Shown: piece after piece, positions 1 to 11,100 of the stretch
How the letters are laid out: every line of letters starts with the position of its first letter
Position numbering within the stretch: position 1 is the first letter of the stretch
Source: Hoplostethus atlanticus
Taxonomy: Eukaryota > Chordata > Actinopteri > Trachichthyiformes > Trachichthyidae
DNA length: 64,000 bases
Assembly: GCA_034670405.1 (NCBI GenBank)
Contig: JAXDDX010000001.1
Span: forward strand, 10,745,001-10,809,000
Reading direction: 5' to 3'
Notes under the pieces: generated by a model
Told to the model about the DNA's origin: nothing
What the model saw: only the letters and a program-made list of their open reading frames with translations
The model's database searches: none
Translations under genes and position numbers: made by a program

Positions 1-6
1 GCTCAC

Positions 7-1278
7 GTTTAACATAGAGGTCCCTGCAGGATACGCCTCCCACTTCAATCTTCCGCAGGTCCTCCCTCATGCCAAACTCTAGAAGAGAGAAAAACAGGAG
101 CAAGTTGGCATAAAGCTGGCCAGGGCAGAGGTATGCATCCCACATTTCTACATTAGGGTTAGTGGTCATAGAGATGGTTATAGGCTATAATACTATTGGA
201 AATAAAGTCCTCAAACACAATAACCAGTTGGCTCTATGTGTTATTTAATATTGTAATAATGTGAAATATGGAGGCAAAGCATTATGGCAGTTCTACAGTT
301 TAGAGAGATAAAAAAAAAAACACCCAGCACAACAGCATGGCAGACAGCAGATCTACTCTGAGCAGCCCAGGCCGTCACATGGACTACCTTGTTATCTGGA
401 CATTCGCTTAGCAGCCAGAGAGCATGGCGGTCCAAACATAACTTCCAGTCAACAGAGGTGGTGAGGACACGATTACGTTACTGGCCGTTTCACCAGCATG
501 CCTATCTGGCTGATATGGGCCTATAACTGAGTCAGGCCCAGGTCTCGTTTTGGCGCAGTGACTGGGTTAGCGGTAATTCCCTCCCTAGTTCCCGTACAGA
601 TCAATATAAAGGCTTTTAGGGGAATCCATTTCCGAGGAACCACAGCACGGTAGCAAACAGTCTGTCGTCAAGAAATAAACAAGACTGTCACCCTCCTCCG
701 TGGTCCAAGCACAGCACAGCGCCGCACAGCGCCGCACCACGTAACAGTAATATGTGTAATTGTGTTACTCAACTGGCTACACGTCGGACGATTATGTGAC
801 ATATAGAGACATAACTGTTAGATGATCTCTTTATCGAGCGATTGCTGCATTATTTACCCTGCATGCATCGCCTTCTCCAAATGGTTTCTGTGTTGAGGAT
901 TTGTCTGAATTTCTTGCAGACGAGGGCAACATTTGGGAGTGCTGCGCCGGGCAGTGAGGATAGTATTTCCACTAGAAGCTCCGGGGGCAGATCCAGTAAG
1001 CATTGTGGGTTCGGGGGTCCCGTGTTCGCACGATCCACAAACGAGAGTCTACTGACACTAGCGCTGCCATATTCAGGAGAAGCGTCGCTGGGCCCGGCGG
1101 TGGTGACGGAGCTCCCCGGGCCTCCGCCGATGTCGGCTTGCTTCTGGCCCACGATCCGCTCCTCTTCTTCCTCGTCCATGGAATCGGAATCGCTTCCCTT
1201 ATCCTCTTGGTTATGTCGCTGTCGCCGCCTGCACCTCCGCGACTGACCCACTCCGCAGAGCCTGGCACACACAGCCAT
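7..1278 (-). CDS. fbxo31: FBXO31, first two coding exons (partial, runs off left edge)
   Basis: F-box only protein 31 is the substrate receptor of an SCF (SKP1-CUL1-F-box) ubiquitin ligase linked to DNA-damage cell-cycle control. Coding exons seen: 858-1278 (ATG at 1278, donor GTAAAT) and 7-78 (acceptor CTTCTAG, donor GTGAGC at the very edge). The N terminus [13 protein letters not shown] nearly equals human [13 protein letters not shown]. It is followed by an acidic Ser/Asp/Glu stretch and an F-box beginning [17 protein letters not shown] and running to the TIWRRRC motif. Joining the exons in phase 1 gives [18 protein letters not shown], which tracks the human protein through GVSCRD. The remaining exons and the substrate-binding barrel lie outside the window. 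In human this gene is on 16q24, not beside FANCI, so this adjacency is a rearrangement. Identity is firm; the transcription start is not determined. Confidence 0.95.
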
Positions 1279-1440
1279 CCGTAGTCACCAAAGAGGCAAC
1301 ATTACATCACCACAACACATGTATCAGCTGCAGTCAGGGTGATCTCCTCCTGTCCTTGCGTGCATAGGCGGACACATTCCTCGTGACGTCAGATCGGTTT
1401 GTCTGCTGGGCGTAGTGGCGTTACCACAAATTCTGTGTGG
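1279..1440 (-). promoter_or_regulatory. Probable FBXO31 promoter/5' UTR
   Basis: This stretch lies directly upstream of the FBXO31 start codon on the minus strand. It contains a perfect palindromic CRE, TGACGTCA, at 1384-1391, the binding site of CREB/ATF factors. There is no clear TATA box. The assignment is by position and motif only. Confidence 0.4.
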
Positions 1441-1689
1441 TAACGTAGGCCCCCCTCAAAGTGGGGCCCGGAGTCCACCAAGGGGTCTTTGAAGGGCTTT
1501 CCATGGGGTTCCGCAGCAAAATGAGGGGTAGTTTAATTTAACTACCCCGTATCTCCCTAAACGTTAACACAAATGATGCATTAGAATGAGACTGAGCGTT
1601 TTCAGGGGTTTCACGCACCATACTAAACCTCCCCACCGATAGAATTGAAAGTCATTAGCCGTTGCTAGTGGACGACACTACACAATATA

Positions 1690-1916
1690 ATAATATACCC
1701 TGTCCTTATTTTATTATTATTTTTCTTATTTCTTATATCTTTTCATATATTTAGTGTGAATTTTTCTATTTTATATTGTATTCTTGACCTTTGCCTTTTA
1801 CAGTACTGGCTTTTATTTATTTATTTATTTTTATTCTATGGTCATTGTTATGCACCAAAACACCAAGTCAAATTCCTTGTATGCGAAAACATACTTGGCA
1901 ATAAACCTGATTCTGA
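1690..1916 (+). mobile_element. LINE 3' end (L2/CR1-like), truncated
   Basis: An A/T-rich segment ends with a terminus I recognise from many fish LINEs: CACCAAGTCAAATTCCTTGT followed by AAACATACTTGGCAATAAA and CTGATTCTGA. Only the 3' untranslated tail remains; no reverse transcriptase frame is visible upstream. The family name is from memory of similar teleost tails and is not confirmed. Confidence 0.6.
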
Positions 1917-2154
1917 AATCATTGTTTGAAATTTGAGACTCACTGAATCGGAAGATCATCAGGTGACTGGGAGTTTTTATCTGGTATCAAACTTAATCTG
2001 ATATTCTTTGATTTTACATAGGCTACTGTAGATTACAATATACATAGGACTATAAAATGTCCGACCTTTGACAGCTTATTGACATTTGCAATGCACTTAT
2101 AACCATATTGTTCATCGTGAACATACTTAATTTGATCACATTGCTTATTATGTC

Positions 2155-2240
2155 AAGAATTCAAAGGATTCAGAGGTTTTATTTGTCACATACACAGTTT
2201 TAGCAGTACAAAAGTGAAATGCGTAATGGCATGTTCTGAA
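2155..2240 (-). mobile_element. LINE 3' tail fragment, inverted
   Basis: Read on the minus strand this segment has the CATTTCACTT...GTGTATGTGACAAATAAA type of ending. The same ending closes the larger LINE at 58.06-59.27 kb (CATTTCACTGCACAC...TGTGACAAATAAA). It is a short decayed fragment with no coding capacity. Confidence 0.45.
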
Positions 2241-2499
2241 ACACTATGCTAGAGGTAGAAAAGGAACAAGGGGGCTAAACTAGGAGATACTACAAAAAAC
2301 TACTACAAGAAACTAAAAATCAAATAAACGAGTAATAAAATAAATATTATAGACAATATAGCAATGAAAAGAAAACAATTGAAAGTAATTATGTACATGT
2401 GCAGTATGAATGTGCAATGTAAAAACCAGAGTGAAAAAAATGTTTTGCAAGTTATGCAACGTGCAAGAGCACTGGCAGCAGTGATCTTTGGTTGGTGTG

Positions 2500-2632
2500 T
2501 GTCATATAATACATAATATAATATGTATGTATTATATAATACGTAGCATGTATTATATAATATATTACATAATATATATGTATTATATAATATAATACAT
2601 GCATGTAATATAATACATAGCATGTATGTTTC
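2500..2632 (+). repeat. AT-rich imperfect palindromic repeat
   Basis: This run is built from variants of ATGTATTATATAATA and its complement. It can fold into cruciform-like structures. Apparent reading frames across it are rich in Tyr and Ile because of composition and are not genes. Confidence 0.7.
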
Positions 2633-3639
2633 ACATGTTTCACATTTTTGCCATTTTGAGTGTATCTAAGGGATATTGGGAGTGATAACATTAAGGCCAT
2701 CACCAGTTAAGTTTAACATTGTTTTCTCTGTAGCTGCTTGATCGCAATTGTTTGTTTGAGCTCCCACAACTCGGAGACACTCACTGTGTTCGTTGTTTAA
2801 GAAACCTTTTTACAAACCTTTAATCTTGCCACAGCTTCTTGCTCATTTGGATCCTACACTGTCAAACTAAGATAGTACAACATCTTAAGTCGAATTCTTC
2901 ATAATTACTCTCTGGAGGTGTTCAAATTGTATTGTGGGCATGGACTGATAAAGGTATAGTGTTTAATGTATCTCCAACTGTCCTCTATGAAAGTATGTTA
3001 TGTACCTTGGAACAAACCACTTGCTACACACTCTGCCTTTTATCTCAAACATGCAAGGTCAGTCCAGGTGTATTGTATCTAACCTTTACTCACTGTTCAA
3101 CTACCTCATAAACCTCTTTACACTCAACAGGTGTTGTCCAGGAACCTTAGGGTATTGATTAAGGGTGGTTCATTGAATTGGGAAAGAATATGGGAGTCTA
3201 AGAACCCCAATCATCAACTGATGTACATCCATCTGTGTGCAGATGGATGTACATCAGTACATCGGCCACAGTTGTGCTGCTAAATGATACATCATCTCTA
3301 GATCTATCTCAATCCCCAAATCACATATTGCTATCCGGCCTAACTGCTGCTAAGAAAATGCTTGCACCGTGGGAAAGGAAAGGTGCAATGGGAGATACCA
3401 TTCCATCTTGGGGAAATCTCTTGTGTAAAATCAAAGGGTTGTTGTGATGATTAGAACATCAAATATGTGTAGAGTGTTATTTTGTTTCAGTTTCTCTATG
3501 TTGTTTTTATTTTTAATGGCAATCACAATATTTATTATGTAAATATGTCCATGGCAGTTTTGTAAACCACTCTCATATTCATTTAAAACTAAAAAACTGT
3601 CAACAATATTTACAAGATTACAAGCTATATATACATCTA

Positions 3640-3846
3640 TATTAACCAGAAGGCTGAAAGCAATCATCCCGTTATTGTTAGATGGGGATCCAACTGGGTT
3701 TGTAAGAAACAGACAACATAGTCACGTTTTCATGTCCAAGATTACATAAATCACGTAAAGACTAAATTTGGATGATGAAAAAGCGTTGGACTCAGTGGGA
3801 TGGGAATACTTATATGAGGTTATGGAAAGATAATTATGGTTTTAAC
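3640..3846 (+). mobile_element. Degenerate L1/Tx1-type LINE reverse transcriptase fragment
   Basis: Two short blocks, in different frames, resemble the start of an L1-clade reverse transcriptase domain. The first reads RRLKAIIPLLLDGDPTGFVR (L1 consensus about DQTGFIKGR). The second reads DDEKALDSVGWEYLYEVMER (L1 consensus about DAEKAFDRVEWDYL). Frameshifts and stops between them show an old dead copy. Confidence 0.6.
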
Positions 3847-4111
3847 AAAAAAAAGAATCACACACATACACGCTCAAAAGACTAAACAGCGCCACTGCCC
3901 ATTGACACGTACTTGTGGCCAAAAATATATCGCATCCGTAGTGTTTCAGATCTACCACAAATAATGAATGTTTTGATTTAATTCAACGGGTGGGTCTGTA
4001 ATTATTTACTGTCTTTGACCATCACAGATAATGAAGACATAATTATGCTGAGAGGGAAAAAAAATAACAGCAAATGGTTTCGATTACATTCACACTATTT
4101 CTAAAATGGTG

Positions 4112-4116
4112 AAAAA
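4112..4116 (-). terminator. Pol III terminator of tRNA-Arg(ACG)
   Basis: On the minus strand a run of five T follows the tRNA 3' end after four bases, the usual RNA polymerase III stop signal. Confidence 0.6.
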
Positions 4117-4120
4117 GAAT

Positions 4121-4193
4121 CGAGCCAGCCAGGAGTCGAACCTAGAATCTTCTGATCCGTAGTCAGACGCGTTATCCATTGCGCCACTGGCCC
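4121..4193 (-). tRNA. tRNA-Arg (anticodon ACG)
   Basis: A 73-nt cloverleaf without intron, reading GGGCCAGTGGCGCAATGGAT at its 5' end on the minus strand. The acceptor stem GGGCCAG pairs with CTGGCTC (one G-T pair), with G as discriminator. The anticodon loop is CTACGGA, closed by TCTGA/TCAGA, which gives anticodon ACG (read as ICG) for CGU/CGC/CGA arginine codons. The T arm carries TTCGACT with one G-T wobble in its stem. An oligo-T terminator follows. It is nearly identical to human tRNA-Arg-ACG as I remember it. Confidence 0.95.
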
Positions 4194-5143
4194 GCCAGAA
4201 CAACTTGGCAACTAGCATGTATAAAAACTGACTCGTAGTCAACATTTTGATCAATGTTATACTGTTTTACAAACCTATTCTAATAATCCTTGGCAAGGTT
4301 ACGTTTTCATAGGTGAATTATGCTAGCTACTTAACAACTTTAGCCAACCGATTAACGTTATCTTTAGTTAGTCAAGCTAGCTAATAGCTAAGGTTAGCTA
4401 GCCATAACTTAAGCTTAAACTTAATTAGTAATGTGTGCCACCTCTTTCAGCCCGGTCAGTTCAAACTAGCTTGTTGGAAAGTGAAATTAAAATGAAAATG
4501 TTGGATTTGTCACATGTTGTTCTTAGAAGAGCCAAATAACTACAACCCACGTGTAGGCGTGCCATGTAAACAGTAAACGGGGTTGACAGGTTTGTAGAAA
4601 ACCTGTTTTTTCTAGTGAATGTCATGCTTTTGACTGACATTGACACAGCTATATGTCATTGGATAATATAATGTCCTAGAATGGATGTGCCATATTATTT
4701 TGCGATTTGGTCGTGCTACAAAATATCCTATTGACGTCTAAAATAGTAATGCTATTTATTAAACACTGTGATGGTGGGATATGTTGTGTCGGACTTGGCA
4801 ACCATGACACTTTCAACAGGAAGCGTTGGCTGGCGGGAACTTTGTCAAACATTATGAAAGCTTTTCCGCCACTCTTTACTAAATTGCATGCCTGACTTCA
4901 AAGTTATCTAAACTATCGACCATCAAAGGTAAAACATGTTTCATTTTTTGGTCACGGCTTATCTTAATCGATTCTCAAAAAATATATTGTAGCGTAGAAG
5001 ATACATACAAACCTGTCTATTCATTCCTAAAGTGAAACATTTCAAAACAAGCTTGCTAGCGTTGACAACGCTGCCATCTCCAGCTAACGTTACCATACAG
5101 CTGTGCTTGCATATTGTATGTGCATGGCTGATCGTAACTGACC
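4194..5143. other. Intergenic region and probable FANCI promoter/5' UTR
   Basis: No reading frame of interest was found. The segment holds several GCTAGC/AGCTAAC-type short motifs (4310-4410 and 5045-5095), a common low-complexity flavour of teleost DNA. The FANCI promoter and any non-coding first exon should lie here, but no TATA box or clear first-exon donor could be chosen. Confidence 0.4.
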
Positions 5144-8100
5144 ATGAAGGCTGAAATGGAGAAGATTGTCTCGCTGTCAGATGGAGACAGTACCGCCGAG
5201 CTGCAAAAGTACCTGTCTTCCCTAACAGATGATCAGGTAACGTTACCTTATTCATTTAGCCTAACCCAGAATTAAGAAAGGTAGCAAGCTCTGTTATCCA
5301 GCATTGTTCACTGTTTCAAACTTATGTGTGATGGTTAATACAACTGATTCCACCATGGGTCCTGGTATCTGCCTCCCAGTTGATCACTGTCATCACGAAC
5401 AGCGCGTTGAAGGGTAAGAAGATCGGTGCCATGATCAAAGGCATATTTAAAGGTAAGCTCAACGTTGTGGCATATTCGTAATTGCATTACCTAATGTTAC
5501 ACATTACTGGTGTTAATGACTATTACACCACTGTCTGGCTTACATCACCATCTCTCACAACTCAGCAGCCTTAAAATGATCAGTATTGGTTTTCATGTCG
5601 CACAGTAACCTGTGGGTGCATTTTGTTAGGCTCTCCACCCAGTGCCCCTGAGGGGTCAAACCGCAGACTAATCCTGTATCAACACTGCATCCCCCTGTGT
5701 GAGTCTGGGGACCTCCAGGCTGAGGTGGCAGCTGATATAATCGGACTACTGATGCTGGAGGTGAAATGTCTGATTACGCTATTTTAGGTTTGGCAAGTAA
5801 TAATGGTTACCCACCACCCAGAGGGCAATCACAAATTATGTCTGGCAAGTGAACTAGTCAGTCACTGTCCCAATCTAGAGCAGAAACGGTATTTTACCTC
5901 TTTTATTGTCTTTGTTATAGACTCATACTTTGCCTGGACCCTCTCTTGCACAACTGGCATCTCTATTTGTTGAAGCCATCAAGGTGGGCAAGATGGGCAG
6001 TGGAAAATCCCTGGAACTGTTTCCTACTGTGCTTACTGCGCTTGCGGCCTGTGAGGCCTTGTCTTATGGCAAAGGTAAGTAAAAATAACCAGCCAAGATG
6101 GACACTTGTGGTACTGCCTACAAAGTGCAAACTTTAACAGACAAATCAGTGTCTCTCAACATGGTAGCTGATTTTGTTATCATAAATTCAGGAGAACTCA
6201 GTGGTGAGGAATACAAGAAACAGCTGATCAACACCCTTTGCTCAAGCAGGTGAGGACATAATATCTCAGATCTTCCTTTCCATGAGATCATTAGCAGAGT
6301 TTTGAGGAATTGTTTGCCAACTATGGTTGCATGTTTTTATTTTTTCATGTTTTCATGCAGGTGGGACCCACAATGTGTGATCCACCTCGCCACCATGTTC
6401 AGGTAAGGTCTTTGACTATCAGGCCATCACATTTTCAGACACTATCCCCCAGAATACTGAGTTCTATCACCTTGGTCTTGTCATTTACCTTTTTTAAGTC
6501 TCTTTCACATGGTTATTACCCCAATTATTTGTTTTCTGGGCTGCCTCTCAGTGCCCCCAAGAATTTGTCATCAGTTTTTATCAATCATCAACCAAAGCAC
6601 ATCTTCCATAAATTGAATGTATCCTCTGTCTGCCTCTCTAGGGATGTGCCCTTATCACCAGAAGAACTGCAGTTCCTGGTGGAGAAGGTGCTGAGGATGT
6701 TCTTCAAACTGGAACTGCAGGAGATCCCGCCACTGGTCTACCAGCTGCTGCTTTTATCTGCAAAGGTGTGTGTGCACCTGCTATTCTGTTACTGTTCAAC
6801 ATCATGTAATCTGCAATGTGGAACTGTGATTTGTTCTGTGAATTAACAACCTAATGCATTGTGTCTGTTAGGGTTGTAAGAAACAAGTCCTGGATGGCAT
6901 CATCAGTTATTTTAAAGACCAAGACCTTCGCCAGGAAGAAGAACAGAAAGATGGAGAGTAGGTGACATGAATTGCAAGTGCTAGGTCTTTGGAAGACATG
7001 GTGCCACTTACTCAGTACACATCAAATAATTTGTACTTTTCACTGTTTGTCCCTCAGGAGCATGGATCTAGAGGTTCAGTCCATTCCGCAGGACCAGTTA
7101 AGGCATGTGGAGGGCACTGCCATCCTGCACATAGTCTTTGCTATTCGACTCGACCACGAACTCGGGAGAGAGTTCCTTAAAAGCTTCAAGGTTACTGACG
7201 ATTTATCTGCATTATTGAAATTCAGTTATGTAATTCCACTGAAATGTGTATATACAGTATAATGTACAGCGTATTCAAAATTTTGATTTCTGCAGACCTC
7301 TTATGGGGACCTGTGTCCTTTCAGCATTGCCATGCTGCTCTCAGTGGCACGTATCCAGCGCTACGAGGTGCAGGTGAGAACTCATTCTACACCCAGTTAT
7401 TCTAGTCTTTTGAGTCCTATTTTACTGTATGTGTTCTGTTCACTCACTCATTTTCTCTCCCCTCTCCCTGGTTTGGGCAGGTGTTTGACCTCTTGAAGGG
7501 AGCGATCATTAAGAGCTTCAAAGATGAGCAGCTCCAGCAGGGGTCAAAGTTCCTGCAGGACCTCCTGCCTAAGTACTGTAGTGTGGCTCAGATGATCCTG
7601 GACACAGTCAAGAACAGGTCAGGCATTGAAACAATGAATGGTCTATTTCAAACATCCAACTCATCAATGTGCTGTAGCAGCTTAATGAATGATTAATTTC
7701 CACCTATCCAGTGTGTTTGGTTGGGATCACGTGACTCAAGGGCTGATCCAGTTGGGTTTCTTCCTCATGGACACGTTTGGACCCAAACCTGGACCATTTG
7801 GCAAGACCTCAGAAGGGTCTTCTACTATAGCTAAGACCCCCTCTCAGCAGGCCTGTAGGCTGGGTGGTCAGGTCCTCTTGGAGGGCTTCAAGGTGCAACA
7901 AGCTAGTTTTTATTTTTGTAGAATAATCAAGGCTAAATAACATTGATTACTTACATATCCTATTCTTTCAATGGAGGCTGTGTTGACCAGTTGCTGTTTC
8001 TTAAACACAGATGCATGAGGCTATCAGAGGAGAGATACTGGAGCAAGTCCTTAATCGATTGGTCACAAAGACAGCGTCACCTGTCAATCATTTTATAGGT

Positions 8101-11100
8101 AATATAACCTCTAGACATTCATCCCAGCTTTCAGGTGTGGCACAGCAATTTGGAAAGCAGGCAATGAATTTGTTTTCACTTTGACTACATGTTTTTTTTT
8201 TTGTTTGTTTATTTCCTGCATCATTAGACCTTTTTTCCGACATTGTGGTCTCTGCTCCCATGATCCTCCTGGAGTCATCCTCTAAGGTGACAGAGACATT
8301 TGACCATCTGTCATACCTGCCCTTGGCCACTGTGCAGGGCCTGCTAAAAGCTGTCCAGGTATGTAACACAGACACACACATTGTAGAAGCGTCCCTCTTT
8401 CTGTGTTTAATCTTTCTTCTGTGTGTGATCTCCAGCCCCTGTTGAAGGTCAGTATGTCCTTGAAAGATGCTTTGATTCTAGTTCTCCGCAAGGCCATGTT
8501 TTCCAGGTATGGATTATTTTCTACATTTCTCCTAATCTAATGAGTACTGTCAGTACAGTTTAAGAATAATGCTTTGGTTAATAATGATCATAATGGACAT
8601 AATCATCCATCAAGAAAAGGCAATTTAACATCCCAAAGAATGACCAATTCTGACACCCATCTACGCCCCCTACGTGTCTTTCTACTAGCCAGCTGGACGG
8701 AAGGAAGTCTGCAGTGACTGGCTTCCTGTTGCTGCTAAAAAATTTCAAAGTGCTGGGCAGCTTGGCCTCTAGCCAAGCTAGCCAGGCCATCTCTTCCAGC
8801 CAGGTACAGGTGAAGCGTGTGTCTACGTAGTCTGTCTGTAGATGAGGTTGCTTTAAAATGTTTGCATCTGTCAAAGTAACGATCCTTCTGAACCCCTGAA
8901 TAGGTCCAAGTGGATGTTCACTCCCGTTACAACTCAGCTGCCAATGAGGCCTTCTGTCTGGAGATTCTCAGCAGCCTACGTCGCTGCCTGGGCCAGCAGG
9001 CTGATGTACGCCTTATGCTCTATGAGGTCAGTTTTTCATAGGACTGCCTAAAAAGATATTGCTTCTTTTTCTAGATATTGTGATCACAATTACTAATCAT
9101 GATTGATAATTTGAGGACATTTTACTTTTGGCATCTTATATTAATTGATTGATTATTTTGATTATTTTCAACTACCGATGACATTCTAAATTCTTAAATG
9201 TTTCGGTATTTCCAGTATAATACTCTATAATGATTAACTTGTGTAGCTGTAATTCTTTGTATTATTTGGGGTGTGAAAAGTCAGGTTTTATATTGAGTGA
9301 GCAAATTCTTCCCTGTTTTAGGGATTCCATGATGTTCTTCGTCGCAACTCCCAACTTGCAAGCTCCATCATGCAGACTCTCCTCTCACAGGTATATATCA
9401 TGGCCATGTTATCTACATGCATGGAGAGCTGTCTGTCAAGTCTGTCCTTTTTGTATCTGCTTGCAAAAAAGGAATTGTGGAAAGTGGAAAAGCACTAAAC
9501 TCCTGGTCTATTACGCGCAAATGAAGGAGTTATTACCATCTTATGATCAAAAGATTAAAGATGCGGCCGCAATCTAGTGCTCTAAAATAATTTCTACCAA
9601 TCAGCACAATTCCAGGCTCTTGTTTAGAACTGTTGATCACATTGTGAACCCTGCTCCCCCTGGTGTCTCTGTTTCTTCACATGCTGACTGGAACACATTT
9701 TTAACCTTCTTTTCATATAGAATTGAGGATATCAGGTCTAAGATTTCCTGCCACATTTTGTTTACTGACGTATCCTGTCCTCATCTAGAAACCCTGAGTC
9801 AATTTAGGCCAATCTCTCTTGAGGAACTAATGGACACCATTTCACACAGGCGACCATCTTCCAGCCCTCTTGCATCATACCAACCAAATTCCTTTTAGAG
9901 GTTTTAGACTCTGTAGGAACTAGCTTCATATATAGTCAATATTGTCTTTGTTCTCAGGTTGAGTCCCTGACTATTAAGACCACTTGCGTTCAGCCTCTTT
10001 AACAAAACCAAACAAACCTGATTTCAACCCTTCTGCTCTCAGTAATTATAGACCCTCACTAACTGCTAGGCCAACCTGATTGACTTCAAGATTTCACTGA
10101 TTGTTTATAAAGCCTAGCCCCTAGTTATCTTTCTGAACTTTTGTCATTGTTCTTGTTTTCCTGTCTTATTTGTGTCTCATTTATCCTATTGATCTTTGTT
10201 GATTTTGATTTTTCTTAGTTGTGAAGTACTTTGTAACCTTGTTTTAAAGTGCTATATAAATAAAGATTATTATTATTATTATTATTATTCCCTAGCTGAG
10301 GCGGTACTACGAGCCTGAACAAGACCTCCTGCCCCCAGTGAAGTTGGAGCCATGCATCACTGCTCATGGAGACCAAGTCTTTCTCCAGGAGCCCCTGGTA
10401 TATTACTCTATATTACAATTTATGTGATTGTGTGTGTGCCTGCTTATCTGTTCACGGGTGTGCAAACTGTTGTGTTGATGTCTACTGTAAGTAGTGTCTT
10501 TCTTCTCAGGCCCACCTGGTGAGCTGTACTGTCCATTGCCTGCTGTGGCTTCAGAGCATACGCCTGTCAGCACACCCCTAATGCTAGTGAGAGTGACGAT
10601 GATGAAGAGGATGAAGAGGGATACCAGTCTGAACTACAAAGTATTCTAGAGAGCATAACAAGACGCATGATCAAGAGTGAACTAGAGGACTTTGAACTGG
10701 TATGCATCTCTGGATAGGTGCATAGAATGTTAAAATATATATATGAATGGACACTGAACCACATTGTATGGCTTTTAAAGGTTTGCCTTATCTTGTCAAT
10801 ACACTGCGAACAGCAATAGCTGCTTGTCCACTCATGGAACAGCCTCAGTAACAGTTTGTGAATTTCTACATGTGTAGTAGTAACCTGCACAAGGCTGTAA
10901 ATAGGAGAAACAAAAATAGAATTTTCTTTAAATGAGTATTTTCTGGTGGCTTGGGGAAAATATGGGAAGTGTAAAATGTAGTAATTCATTATAGCTAAGA
11001 GGAATAACAGTCTGTCCATAAGAATGCATTGGATAATACTTTCTGGTATAGCTGTATCATCGGTGTTCCTTACTTACAGTCCACTTGCTTGTCCCTGCCC

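Noticed and set aside
842-1284. Plus-strand frames of 134 and 93 codons near 1 kb
   Set aside because: Shadows of FBXO31 exon 1 on the opposite strand.
2303-2703. Tyr/Ile-rich frames of 83-106 codons
   Set aside because: Produced by the AT-rich palindromic repeat; low complexity.
10567-11019. Minus-strand frame of 150 codons within FANCI
   Set aside because: Antisense of FANCI exon 20 and intron; the poly-Ser stretch is the reverse of the acidic coding run.
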